Source of the DNA: Okapia johnstoni
Taxonomy: Eukaryota; Chordata; Mammalia; Artiodactyla; Giraffidae
DNA length: 64,000 nt
Direction of reading: 5' to 3'
NCBI GenBank assembly: GCA_024291935.2
Contig: CM044310.1
Location: 86,355,213-86,419,212 of the forward strand
Below the pieces are notes generated by a model, which did no database searches, had not been told where the DNA came from, and was given only the letters and a program-made list of their open reading frames with translations. The position numbers were made by a program, and so were the translations under genes. Positions 1 to 10,225 of the stretch are shown piece after piece (position 1 is the stretch's first letter; each line of letters opens with the position of its first letter).

Positions 1-1435
1 TTTTATAGTAGATTTCATCTTAAAATTGAAGAAAGGGATAAATTCTCCACCACCAGTCTCACCCACAATAGAAATCTGAAGGCTAAAGGGTTCAGAGCTT
101 TTTTTGCAACAGCTTCCATAACAAGGATGGCAAGACCTTGAGTTAAGACATTTTTCCCATTCATTTGATTTTTTTTTTTAAACCTGCCAAGAATGCCAAG
201 CTTTAAATGTTACCAACAAATTGTTTTGAGAATAGACACTTATCTTCTGCCCAGTGGTCAATCAAGTGCATTATCCCCTGGAAACTAAGGAACTTCAGGA
301 TTTTGGAGCAAGCCTTCAGTCTGTTTCCATTTTCTGACAAGCCCCATGGAAAGACGGTGAACAAAACCTAGATCTAATATCATGGAGACCCTACCCTGTA
401 GTCGACCAGCTGCCTGTCAGCATATTTGGCAGACTGTTTTGACACTAGTGGAATCCTCTGGAAAAAAAAAAACACACAAAACCAGCAAGTTGGGATAATG
501 TACAGAACTTCTTTATTCACCCAAGTAGCAAAACCAGATGAGATGTCAGCTTTGCAGGTGTACAGTGTCTTAGCTTGGATATTCCCCCAAACAGTCCTTG
601 ACATGACACGGGAATATGAAGGCAAGTAGTTTATTTTGGAGGTGATTTCAGGAAGCAGCTGTTATATGGCAGTGAGGAAGTGAGTCAGGAAATGGAAAGA
701 AGATTTTAAAGGGTGTGTGCGCCACTCGGGTGCAGTCTTGCTGGCACCTCCTGGGAGAGAGTGAAGAACATGCTTCAGAATTATCCTAACTGAGGGATGT
801 TTCAGCATCAACCCCCATTCATCACTGGTTGGGGGCTGCTCCCCTGGAAATATTAACTTTTCCAGCAGTTTGATACTGCTTGCATGGGCTGAGCCTACTC
901 CAGCATCCTGAAAATATTTTTAGGTTGAGAGTAGCAGGTGTTTAAAGCAAGAAGCCATCAGAATTCAGGAGATGGCGAGTGGCAAGGAGATACGGGCAGG
1001 ACTCAGTCAGGGTCAGCTACACACAGATACTTTGAGCTTCTTTCCAGGTGACATTTTTACCATTTCCAAGAGGCTGCTGCAATTTCTAAAAGTTTCACCA
1101 GCAATGTGTTTTCTTTGTTGACACTGTTCTCTACATAATGGACCAAAACAAGGCTGTACAGAGGATATCGTTAATCTCCTCCAGTTGTTTGATGAAGGGA
1201 CACCGAGTGACTGGAGGGACACAGATCCCTCCATGATCTGCTTCGAAGTAGTGAAAAGTGGATCAGTGATGTCATCTGAGCAAAGCAGTTTTACAGTTTT
1301 ATTCTTCCTTCTAAACCATACTGTAGCTCAACTCTTTCCAAGACACATAGCTTCAACAAGGCTGTCGCAACTACGTAGATTTTTGCATGGATGCTGAAAT
1401 GAGCAATCTCATAGGATGCTTTAAAACAAGGCAGG
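1..1435. other. Unique intergenic or intronic DNA, no gene seen
   Basis: AT-rich sequence with no reading frame longer than about 90 codons and no SINE, LINE or DNA-transposon motif that I recognise. Short runs of A or T occur near 170 and 462. I see no promoter, exon or RNA gene. Confidence 0.6.
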
Positions 1436-1767
1436 TTCTCCCTTGGACTGCAAGGAGATCAAACCAGTCAATCCCAAAGGAAATCAACCATGAATATTCA
1501 TTGGAAGGACTGATGCTGAAGCTCTGGCCACCTGATGTGAAGAGCCGACTCATTGAAAAAGACCCTGACGCTGGGAAAGACTGAAGGCAAAAGGAGGAGG
1601 GGGTGGCAGAGAATGAGGTGGCTAGGTAGCACCACCAACTCAATTGTCATGAATCTGAGTAAACTCCAGGAGATAGTGAAGGACAGGGAAGCCTGGCATG
1701 CTGCAGTCCACGGGGTCACAAACAGTCAGACACAACTTAGCGACTTGACTACAACAACAACAACAAA
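1436..1767 (+). mobile_element. BovB (RTE-clade LINE) 3' end
   Basis: The sequence encodes the C-terminal end of the BovB reverse-transcriptase ORF in two frames. One frame carries 'PWTARRSNQSIPKE' and 'EYSLEGLMLKL'; after a frameshift near 1550 the other carries 'RRRGWQRMRWL' and 'REAWHAAVHGV'. The element ends at about 1767 in an (ACA)n tail, which is typical of BovB rather than a poly(A) tail. It is 5'-truncated and dead. BovB is known as a LINE that entered ruminants horizontally and that mobilises the BovA and Bov-tA SINEs. Confidence 0.9.
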
Positions 1768-2145
1768 TGCAAGTTTAGGTAAAGTTCCAGTATTTTCAAA
1801 ACAAGTCTACTTTCCACTTAACACCATTCAGACTAGCGGGTTTTCAAGAGGGACAGATGGAAAATACTCCTTTAACTTGTTGACTTTATGTTTCCAGTGG
1901 TCCAAACCTCATTGCACAAGAAGGATGGCTTTTTATACTATGTTCTGCCACATCCATGCTGCAAGGAAAATGGTCTTATCATATTTTCTTTTATTTAATA
2001 CTTTCCAATTTAGGTGTGGCCTGATGCAATCAATGTATATGGATCAAAATGTTGGAAGATCTCAATTCCTACTGATGGAGGAAATAATCTCAACTATGAT
2101 GATTAACGCATGTTACTCTGATAATCTGAATGATTGTTTAGCACA
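1768..2145. other. Unique DNA between BovB and a SINE
   Basis: I recognise no repeat or gene here. An open frame runs through it from the BovB end, but it is a read-through without a domain. Confidence 0.5.
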
Positions 2146-2341
2146 GGGCTTCCCTGGTGGCTCAGTTGGTAAAGAATCCACCTGCAATACAGGAGACCTG
2201 GGTTTGATCCCTGGGTTGCAAAGATCCCCTGGAGAAGGGAACGGCTACCCACTCCAGTACTCTGGCCAGGAGAATTCCATGGACTGTGTAGTCCATGGGG
2301 TCACAAAGAGTCAGACACAACTGAGCGACTTTCACTTTTTT
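2146..2341 (+). mobile_element. Bov-tA SINE
   Basis: Starts with the tRNA(Glu)-derived head 'gggcttccctggtggctca', includes the B-box-like stretch ending in 'gtttgatccctgg', and continues into the BovA body ending in 'cagacacaactgagcgact' with a short T-rich tail. This is a close-to-full-length sense copy. Open frames through it on both strands are artefacts of the SINE. Confidence 0.95.
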
Positions 2342-2627
2342 CTTGCATTCTAGGCAAAGCACACTTCCCCATCCCATTGACCTTGGGCTGGTCCATGTAA
2401 CTTCCTTTGGCAAGCAAAAGTTTGGGCATGACACTGGCAGAAACCTTATGTGTCTTGTGCATCTTGGTCTGGCTCTTGCGCTTCTGCTATTCTCTATAAG
2501 AAGATTACACTGTGGGTGGCGATTGTTCCAAAGAGGATATATGGAGGAACCCCTGAGTCTCACCTTGGATCTTGGAGTCATGAGTCTGAAGTCCAGCCTA
2601 GTCCAATCAAGTTGCAACCAGTGCAGA

Positions 2628-3088
2628 AAGGATGAAATAATGCCATCTGCAGCAACATTGATGGACCTGAAGACTATCATATTAAGTGAAGTAAATCAGA
2701 CAGAGAAAGACAGATACCATGATATCACTTATAAGCAAAATCTAAAAAAAGTGATACAAATGAACTAATTTACAAAATAGAAAGAGATTCACAGACTTAG
2801 AAAATAAACTTATGCTTACCAAAGGGGAAAGGTGGCAGGGAGGGATAAATTAGAAGTTTGGGATTGTGATATAAACACTACTATATTTAAAATAGATAAC
2901 TAACAAGAACCTACTGGATAGCACAAGGAACTCTGCTTAATATTCTGTAATAATCTACATGGGAAAAGAATTTGAAAAAGAATAGATACACGTATATTTA
3001 TAATTGAATCACTTTGCTGTACACCTGAAACTACCACGACATTGTAAATCAGCTATAGTCCAATATAAAATGAAAATTAAAATAAAAC
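2628..3088 (+). mobile_element. L1 LINE 3' end (3' UTR)
   Basis: Shows the usual end of an older placental L1: 'gcagcaacattgatggacct', then 'ttaagtgaagtaaatcagac', then 'gtacacctgaaactaccacg' and an A-rich end near 3088. It is 5'-truncated, sense, and keeps no ORF2 frame. The 286 bp before it show nothing I can name. Confidence 0.8.
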
Positions 3089-4529
3089 AGAGATCATGTC
3101 TATAAAAAAAGAAAAGCATCAATAAAGCATTTGTGCAAAAATCTGTAAAAAATGGCAACCAATGCACAAACCCATGGGTGACAAATAAATACTTGTTATT
3201 TTAAGACAGATTTCGGGGGTGGTTGGTTATACAGCATTTATTGCAGCAACAACTGGCTCATGTATTACTTTCTTGGATAAACAAGCATCCTTTAACTCCC
3301 CATGCTTGTTTAGAATGAAAAATAATCTTGGTATAGTTGGATTTGAAACATTTTTCCCCAAAAGTCAATTTTTCAAAACTAACAAGAAGTGCACTCAAGA
3401 AAGATATATTCTTTTTAGCGTGTTCTATTCTCACTTCAACCCCAAACTATACAATCTGTGAGAATGGACCTGTCATTCTATTCTTTGTTTTAGTGGTTGG
3501 CACTAATTAACAGTCCATTACAATGCCGTCCCCCCAGCTGATGCGTTTTGATGTGAACTTTTTTCAAGTTCCATCCCCTTTGTTGTGAAAACCTTCCAAC
3601 TCCTCACTCTGCCACAGTTTAATTTGTAATCAAAATTATGGACTAATGAAATAACACAAGTCTTGTTTAAATAGGGTGGTTTGCTTGTTTGTTTTCAAAA
3701 TTATACCAATTTGCCATTTTACCAAATTCATATCCTTTTTTTTTTTTAATGAAAGCAACATCTTCACTATCACAATTTGAAATGAGAAGCCTCTTGGACT
3801 TGTTGCCTACAATTAAACCACAACAAAAGGAAGCCGAAGTCATTTCACTTTTCATAAGGCCATAATTATTCTTTAGCTATTGGAATACGACATCCCTTAG
3901 GAGCTAATTATCGAAAAGCTCTCATCACACATAGGAAACACACAAACAAATCCTTCAAGCACAAAGTAAATGTTCAACATTAAAGAGTTGCATCCAGGAA
4001 GTCATACCAATCAGTTGGGCCAGCTAATTACTAATCTGATTTTTGGAGTAGTTGCATTAGATAATTATGATGACTATTCATAACATGAGAAGCACAGCCT
4101 TTGACTGACTTTAATAAAGATCTAGCTGCAAGAAAAACTGTTACTAAGAGCCACAACACAATTTGCATTGCAATGGAACCAAGTGTGGTAGACACTTTTT
4201 AATAGAAAACATTTCATTTATCACATGATAGATACATTTAATATACCTTTTTTGTGGCTGTCATGTTTAAAGGTAGAGTGAGCTAGTATATTGATCTGAT
4301 TTCATATGAGCCATGCAGTACTGCTTATAGGCCAATTCAGACTTTAAAATGTATATTATAAAATACTTTTCTGAACAGTTGAGATTCACATTAGATAAAT
4401 ATAGCGTATTAAAGGTTAATTCCAAAGGAGCCCAAGTCAGAGTCATATACATAATGTGGTGACTACTCCCCTCATTCTTAAATGTATCAGGATATTGAAA
4501 TTCTTCTTAATTTATAAATGGTTATAAAA
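3089..4529. other. Unique AT-rich DNA, candidate conserved non-coding block
   Basis: No repeat is recognised. The part at 3820-4180 is rich in homeodomain-type cores: 'ccataattattc' near 3860, 'gagctaattatcg' near 3901, 'cagctaattactaatctg' near 4021 and 'agataattatgatg' near 4059. No open frame looks coding. Function is unknown; conservation has to be tested. Confidence 0.4.
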
Positions 4530-5335
4530 CAAATAGACATTCATACACTGTTGATGGAAATGCATATTGGTACTTTTTCAGACAGCAACTTGCCAGTAAC
4601 TATTAAAGCTAAAATATCTATAACCTTTTGACCTAGCCGTGTACCTTCTGAGATTTTTATCTTGTAGACAGACTTGTGTGCGTGCATGCTAAGTTGCTTC
4701 AGTCATGTCCAACTCTTTGTAATCCCATGGACTGTAGCCTGTCAGGCTCCTCTGTCCATGGGATTCTCCAGGCAAAAATACTGGAGTGGGTTGCCATGCC
4801 CTCCTCCAGGGGATCTTCCCAACCCAGAGATCGAACCTGCGTCTCTTACGTCTCCTGCATTGGCAGATGGATTCTTTACCAATAACGCCACCTGGGAAGC
4901 CAGACAGACTTGCATTAGCACTCAAAAATAATGTATAAGGATGTTCATTACAACATTGGAAGAGGAAACAAAGAATAAGTAAAATAAATAATTGAATTGC
5001 CATTAATCATTATCAATGCTTTATTAATCTTTATTAACTGCTTTCTGATAAATCCATTATAACAATACTTAGGCAACTGCTGAAGACACTGAAGACACAC
5101 AGAGAAGAGACCTATCTGCGCATTTATAGAAAGATGTTCAAGGTCAATTAAATGCATTAAAAGGTACAATATGTATGGTGTGATCTCATTTCATTTTTGT
5201 AACCTAACAAGATATGCATATGCTTCGCAGATAAATATCCATATAAATGTTTTCCATCGCTGTGTATGTTTATGCATGTGTATTTGTGAGTGTGAGCAGG
5301 CAGATAGATACGCAGATATAGAAAAAGAAAGATCT
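4530..5335 (+). mobile_element. Ancient L1 (L1M/ME-type) ORF2 end and 3' UTR, split by a SINE
   Basis: Reads like the end of an old mammalian L1: 'tcatacactgttgatggaaa', 'aaccttttgacctagc', then after the inserted SINE 'aaggatgttcattacaaca' and 'gtatggtgtgatctcattt'. The frame is destroyed. A Bov-tA SINE sits inside it at 4677-4901. The 3' limit is uncertain. Confidence 0.65.
4677..4901 (-). mobile_element. Bov-tA SINE with perfect 11-bp target-site duplication
   Basis: Antisense copy running from 'gctaagttgcttcagtcatg' to the reversed head 'cacctgggaagcc'. It is bounded by the perfect direct repeat 'agacagacttg' at 4666-4676 and 4902-4912, which shows LINE-type insertion into the older L1 around it. 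Confidence 0.95.
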
Positions 5336-5893
5336 CTGTTCCCGCTATTTCCATTGTCACTGTCCAGTTCAGGCCATGGTCACCTCTCCCTGATACAGTC
5401 AACAGCCTCCTCATTGTCACTGCGATGCCTGTCTTGGGTATCTCAGGCCTGTCATATACCAAGAGACTCAAACGATTCATCTAAAGTACAGATGGGTCCA
5501 CATCCCTGCTTGGTTTAATGCTACTCAGGGGTTCCCCCTCACCCTACCACATGGGCCCACACTCCTCAGCCAGGCTCACAAGTCCTCCACAGTGGGGTCC
5601 ACCTCTCCCTGAGCCTCATTTCCAGTTACACCCCATCTCATCTCCATGTTCCGACACTGAGGCCTATGCACAGCCTCCAGTATTGTCAAGTCGAGTTTTA
5701 CACAGGTTATCCCTTGTGCCAGAAATGTCCTTCCTTTCTCTCACTACTTCCCTACCTCTCTCTCTCCCTACCCACCACACGCGTAGGGAGACCTACCATG
5801 AGGTAGGTCTCTCTCTCTCTCACATGCACTCACACACACAATCAAACAGTTTAGCTTGGCGGCTGATTCTAATTCTTGAATAGGAACCACTTA
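5336..5893. other. Unique C/T-rich DNA
   Basis: Pyrimidine-rich sequence with CT and CA microsatellite-like stretches at about 5750-5840. A frame of 121 codons (5518-5883) is open on the + strand, but it is Pro/Ser/His-rich and has no recognisable domain. I do not call it a gene. Confidence 0.45.
5788..5811. repeat. Perfect 10-bp inverted repeat (hairpin)
   Basis: 'gagacctacc' and 'ggtaggtctc' are exact reverse complements separated by the 4-nt loop 'atga'. The structure lies beside CT and CA runs. Role unknown; it is not followed by a T-run. Confidence 0.6.
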
Positions 5894-5904
5894 TATTTCT
5901 CTCA

Positions 5905-6127
5905 GGGCTTCCCTGGTGGCTCAGACGGTAGAGAATCCACCTGCAATGCGGAAGACCTGGGTTCAATCCCTGGGTTGGGAAGATCCCCTGGAGGAGGGCA
6001 TGGCAACCCTCTCCAGTATTCTTGCCTGGAGAATCCCATGGACAGAGGAGTCTGGTGCGCTACAGCCCATGGGATCGAAAAGAGTCGGACACAACTGAGT
6101 GACTAAGCACACACAAAAATACATACG
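5905..6127 (+). mobile_element. Bov-tA SINE with perfect 11-bp target-site duplication
   Basis: Full-length sense copy: head 'gggcttccctggtggctca', body, and a tail 'cacacacaaaaatacatacg'. It is flanked by the exact direct repeat 'tatttctctca' at 5894-5904 and 6128-6138. Confidence 0.95.
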
Positions 6128-6189
6128 TATTTCTCTCAAGAAGCCATCTCTCAGAGCCAGGATTTTGTTCATTCTATTTCCATTTTCTA

Positions 6190-6560
6190 CATGTACTGCT
6201 GCTGGCCTCTTCCTCCTTCCAGTTAGTGCAATTCCTCTAGATGATTCCTAGATACTCTTTAGGAGTCAGTTTATAAGATCATCCTCTGCTACTCTGTGTT
6301 CCCAAAGCATAGTGATCCCTCTCTACTGTGTTTGCCTTCTGACTTGTGTGTCTCCCTCCCTTAGGGTGACTAACCATCCCAGCGTGCCTAGGATTGTCCC
6401 TGTGTTAGCACTGAAGATCCCACATCCCAAGAAACCCTTTGGTCCCAGGCAAACCGGGAAGGTTGGGGACCCACTCCCCTTAGACTCTATGTTCATCAAG
6501 GACAGGGACTGAGCAAAAGACCTGGCACATGACAGATGAGTACTGATTTGAATTAAATAA
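6190..6560 (+). mobile_element. Old L2 LINE 3' end, interrupted by a small DNA element
   Basis: The segment 6480-6555 resembles the L2 3' end in sense: 'tcatcaaggacagggactg' followed by 'gacctggcacatgacag'. The part before 6365 is compatible with the upstream L2 stretch. The palindromic element at 6365-6480 separates the two. Highly diverged, so limits are approximate. Confidence 0.45.
6365..6480 (+). mobile_element. Palindromic MITE-like DNA transposon, copy 1
   Basis: The two ends are approximate reverse complements: 'ctaaccatcccagcgtgcct' at the left and 'caggcaaaccgggaaggttg' at the right. The middle reads 'gttagcactgaagatccca' and 'catcccaagaaaccc'. A second copy lies in opposite orientation at 54013-54108. 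No coding capacity. I do not know the library name for sure. Confidence 0.55.
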
Positions 6561-6734
6561 AATAAGAGAGAGGACTATGAATATAAGTGTACTTGGACAT
6601 GTAGGATGAAGAGCTCTTCATTTGGTTCCTGGTCTTGCAAACTTTTTAAATGTCATCAAAACATGATACATTAAGGTTAGGAAAGTTGTCAAATACACTA
6701 GTTAGTCAGATGCGCATTCTAATTCACAAAACAT

Positions 6735-7095
6735 TCATGCATGTAATAAGTGTGTATTAACCACTTTTTGTGTGCTGGGTACAATGAATTACAATGGGCT
6801 ACAAGGATTAGGCAGATATGGACTCCTCCCAAAGAAGTCTGCAGGGGGATTTTATGAAACTCAAACAAAGAGAAACAATTATGGCATTAAAAAAAAAAAG
6901 ACCAGGTAACCTATGTCTGAGCCTACCAAGAAAAGGCTTCAGGGAGGAGGTGAGGGTACATTTGGGAAGGGTTTACATTTGGATAAGGTTTAAGCAGAAG
7001 GATGAGAAAAGACTCCCAGTTTGGGAAAAGACTCCGATCCAAGTTTTCCCTGAGACAGGAAAACTCACCATGTGGATGTGGCTTGAGAATATGGA
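6735..7095 (-). mobile_element. Old L2 LINE fragment, antisense
   Basis: Resembles the reversed L2 3' region: 'tttttgtgtgctgggtacaa' at the start and the upstream L2-like motif 'cttcagggaggaggtgagg' near 6938. Strongly diverged; family call by pattern only. Confidence 0.4.
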
Positions 7096-7105
7096 TGTGT
7101 GTGTT

Positions 7106-7912
7106 TTCTATGGCTGTGTTAAAAAAAAAAATCACCACACAGTTAGCATCTGAAAATAATGATCATTTATCATCCCATAGCTTCCGTGGGTCAGAAGTCT
7201 GGGCTCAACCTCATTGGTTCTCCACTCAGCATCTCTCAGGGCTGAAATCAAGGTGCTCCTCTGGGGAGCTCCTCTTCCAAGCTCATGTGGTTGTTGGCAG
7301 GGCTCAGTTCCCTGATGTTGTGTGAGTGAGTTTCTGTATTTTTCTTCTTAATTACTGGGTAAGGACCCCTCCTAGTTTCTAGAGGCCACCCTCAGATCCT
7401 TTCCTCATGGCCACCTCCACCGACCCTCTCACAACAACAGCAGCTTGCTTCTTCAAGGCCAGCAGAATTTTTCTCTCTTCCAGAAGGATCTGGCCTTCTT
7501 TTTAAAGACTCACCTAACTAGGTTATGCCCACCCTAGGATAGGGCTTCCCTGGTGGCTCAGCGGTAAAGGACCCACCTGCCAATGCAGGAGACCTGGATT
7601 CAATCCCTAGGTCAGGACGATCCCCTGGAGGAGGGCATGGCAACCCACTCCAGTATTCTTGCCTGGAGAATCCCATGGACAGAGGAGCCTGGTGGGCTAG
7701 TCCATGGGGTCACAAAGAGTCATACATGACTTAGCCACAGAGCATGGCCCCATGGCACCTAGTATAGCTGTCCTTTGATGAACTCCGAGTCAGCTGACTA
7801 GTAACCTAATCACATTCTCATACTTAAAAGGAGAGAATTACATCAAGCACATATACCAGGGGTGGAGGCAGGTATAGGAATGTTGGCAGCCAAAGCAGAA
7901 TATTTCCTACCA
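7106..7912. mobile_element. Ancient LTR-like repeat, split by a SINE
   Basis: The left end matches the pattern 'tggctgtgttaa...cagttagcatctg', then 'agcttccgtgggtcagaagt', and 'ctcatgtggttgttggcagg', which recurs at 57.33-57.83 kb. The right end is 'atttcctaccaca'. This pattern is that of an old non-coding solitary LTR of ERVL type, but the family is my tentative reading. A Bov-tA SINE interrupts it at 7542-7744. Confidence 0.45.
7542..7744 (+). mobile_element. Bov-tA SINE
   Basis: Sense copy from 'gggcttccctggtggctca' to 'catacatgacttagccaca', with a small internal deletion in the 'gggctacagtccat' region. It is inserted in the LTR-like element around it. Confidence 0.95.
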
Positions 7913-8112
7913 CAAGGGGTGATAAAGGGATTTGAGGGGCATTAGATTAGTCGTGGGGAGTGAAAGTGTCACATGATGGAGGACCTTGATGGCAAGACAA
8001 GGAGTTTGGAGACTGAGGATTTTTAAGTTGAATAGTAGCATAATGAGAAGTAGAACAGGAAAAAGTACCTTTATCAGAACTCTACAGAAGAGTTTGATAA
8101 AATTATTTTAAG

Positions 8113-8316
8113 TTTTAGTTGCTCAGTCGTGTCTGACTCTTTGAAACCCGATGCACTGTAACTCACCAGGCTTCTCTGTCCATGGAATTCTCCAGGGAAG
8201 AATACTGGTGTGGGTTGCCATTTCCTTCTCCAAGGGCTCTTCCTGACCCAGGGATTGAACCCAGGTCTCCTGCATGACAGGCAGATTCTTTACTGACTGA
8301 GCCACCAGGGAAGCCC
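8113..8316 (-). mobile_element. Bov-tA SINE
   Basis: Antisense copy from 'tagttgctcagtcgtgtctg' to 'gagccaccagggaagccc'. Close to full length. The preceding 200 bp (7913-8112) show a diverged pattern of an old repeat that I cannot name. Confidence 0.95.
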
Positions 8317-9294
8317 GGCATGTTAAAAATGGAAAAGTTTTAGAGCAAGGATGGGAACTCAGTTTCATTAACTCTGATCAAGTAGTATTGGCTGCCTGGA
8401 GGGTTGTGTTGGGAGGACTTGGGGTCATTTCTATACTGCGAGGGCAGCAGCACTGGGTTCTATTGAGAATGTGTGATACAGTGAGGGTAGAGACCAGCCA
8501 CAGCTCTGGAGTTGGGGCTGGCCACCCTGGCATTTGAGAGAATAGTTTCAGACCGTGTACCTCTGCTAAGGAAAATAGCAAGTCTATTTTCCAGGATTCT
8601 GAGGTTTAATCTAGCATCCTGCAAAGCAAATCAAAACCAGCAAACATTAGGAAGCTCTTCAAGCCTTCTCCAAATGTCAGGAGCTAGAATAAAATACAAA
8701 TAAATTAATCCACTGGGAGCCTCTGCTATAACTTTCTCTCTACCAGTGTGGGGGGGTGGGGGGTGGGAAACAGCTCCAAAATTTAGGAATTTCTAGCAAT
8801 CTCTTTAAACACCAGAAAACAGGTCTGCCAGGCAAAGAATTCAAATGCCCTAGCTTTGGACTTTGATGATGCATTCCAAGGCTGCATGGAGACATGTGTA
8901 AGGAGAGTGATGAGAAAGTTAATCCTCTAATGATAGGTCTAAGGCCCAGAGGGAAGCCTCATCACAGGGTCATATGTGTATGTGGGGGCGGGGGATGTCA
9001 GCTTGGCAGAGCAGGCACTCACCTGCTCCTCCCCCGCCCCCCCACCACTTAGGCTCTCCCACCATCTCTCACATGCCTTTAGGAGCAGCCTTACACTTTC
9101 CAAATCAGAAGCCAAAATCCCAATAGACTGATTAAACAGGCTTTTTCTTTTTCTGTATGTCCAAAAGCTGTGCCCTGGGTATTTGGTGTTACTCAAGAGA
9201 GTGCTAAGAAAAAGTGGCTTTAGAGTTGGAAGCCCTGGGGGGACTTCTGACTCTACGTTTTAGTGGGTATGGTGGATTAGATTACTGGGTTTTA
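8317..9294. other. Unique DNA with G-rich runs
   Basis: No gene or clear repeat. A G-run of the form GGGGGGG-T-GGGGGG lies at 8749-8767 and a C-rich run near 9032-9043. No frame above 85 codons. Confidence 0.5.
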
Positions 9295-9617
9295 AATTTT
9301 TATGTATTTATTTATTCATTTTGGGTGCACTAGGTGTTTGTTGCTGTGCATAGACTTTTCTCTAGTTGTGGTAAGTGGGGGCTACTCTCTCGAGTTGAGG
9401 TGCCGGGGCGGGGGCGGCGGGGAGCTTCTCCTTGTGGTAGTAGCTTCTCTTGTTGCAGAGCATAGGATCTGGGAATGCAGGCTTCAGTAGTTGCAGCACA
9501 CTGGCTCAGTAGTTGTGGCACATGGGCTTAACATGCGGCATCTTCCCAGACCAGGGATTGAACCCATGTCCCCTGCATTGGCAGGCAGATTCTTGACTAG
9601 ACCAGCAGGGAAGTCCC
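9295..9617 (-). mobile_element. CHR-type tRNA(Glu)-derived SINE
   Basis: Antisense copy: an A/T tail region 'tgtatttatttattcatttt', a body with 'tagttgcagcacactggctc', and the reversed head 'gaccagcagggaagtccc'. The 'gggaagtccc' end, instead of 'gggaagccc', separates CHR SINEs of Cetartiodactyla from Bov-tA. It contains a G-quadruplex-like run at 9405-9424. Confidence 0.8.
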
Positions 9618-10030
9618 AGGTTACTGTTTGATGAACATTCTCTCTGAGTCTCGATGTTCCTATGCCCTTGGAAGGAGCATATTTCCCCTCCTCCCTGATG
9701 TTGGGCCTGACCATGTGACTTGCACTGGTTAATGAAACATTAGTGGTTTTGATACAGTTAGAGGTTTAAACTGAGTTTGAGAGATTGGGTTTGCCCACTG
9801 TGTCTCCCATCGCTTCGAGAAAAACATGCCCAAACTAGCCTCTGGTCCAGTGAGGATGAAAGGCATACGAGCAGACCTGAACTCAACAGCTGCTTGGAGT
9901 TAAGCCTATAGGAGCCCAGATGAGATCAAGAAAGCTAACAGATATGTAAGCAAGAAGAGTAGATGATGATTAGCTTAAGCCACTGAGTTTAGGAGGGGTT
10001 TGTTACAAAGTTATTGTGACAACACTTGAT
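9618..10030. mobile_element. Ancient LTR-like repeat
   Basis: Has 'gaccatgtgacttgcactgg' near 9710 and an end 'cttaagccactgagtttagg...tttgttacaaagttattgtg'. The reverse complement of that end equals the terminus seen at 14.18 and 57.35 kb ('gtaacaaa...ttggcttaa'). Non-coding and diverged; class tentative. Confidence 0.4.
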
Positions 10031-10104
10031 GGGTACTGTAGGTATGAGGCCTCGGAGAAGTTCCTTTTTCTCCATCTCAGTTTCTTTATATAGTGAGTAC
10101 ATGG

Positions 10105-10225
10105 ATGCTAAGTCGCTTCAGTCATGTCCAATTCTTCACGATCCCATGGACTGTAGCCTGCCAGGCTCCTCTGTCCATGGGATTCTTCAGGCAAGACTAC
10201 TGGAGTGGGTTGCCATGCCCTCCTC
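10105..10225 (-). mobile_element. BovA SINE, truncated
   Basis: Antisense BovA unit from 'gctaagtcgcttcagtcatg' to 'gttgccatgccctcctc'. The tRNA-derived head is missing. Confidence 0.9.

Noticed and set aside
2146..2200. tRNA-like sequences at the heads of SINEs
   Set aside because: They are tRNA(Glu)-derived SINE promoters with many changes and cannot fold as intact tRNAs, so no tRNA gene is called here or in the other copies.
1553..2353. 266-codon open frame on the + strand
   Set aside because: It is stitched from the BovB C-terminal tail, unique DNA and a Bov-tA SINE. No host domain.
2162..2680. 172-codon open frame on the - strand
   Set aside because: About a third is antisense Bov-tA; the rest has no domain or conserved motif.
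9361..9440. CpG-island promoter
   Set aside because: The GC-rich stretch is under 50 bp and belongs to a CHR SINE.
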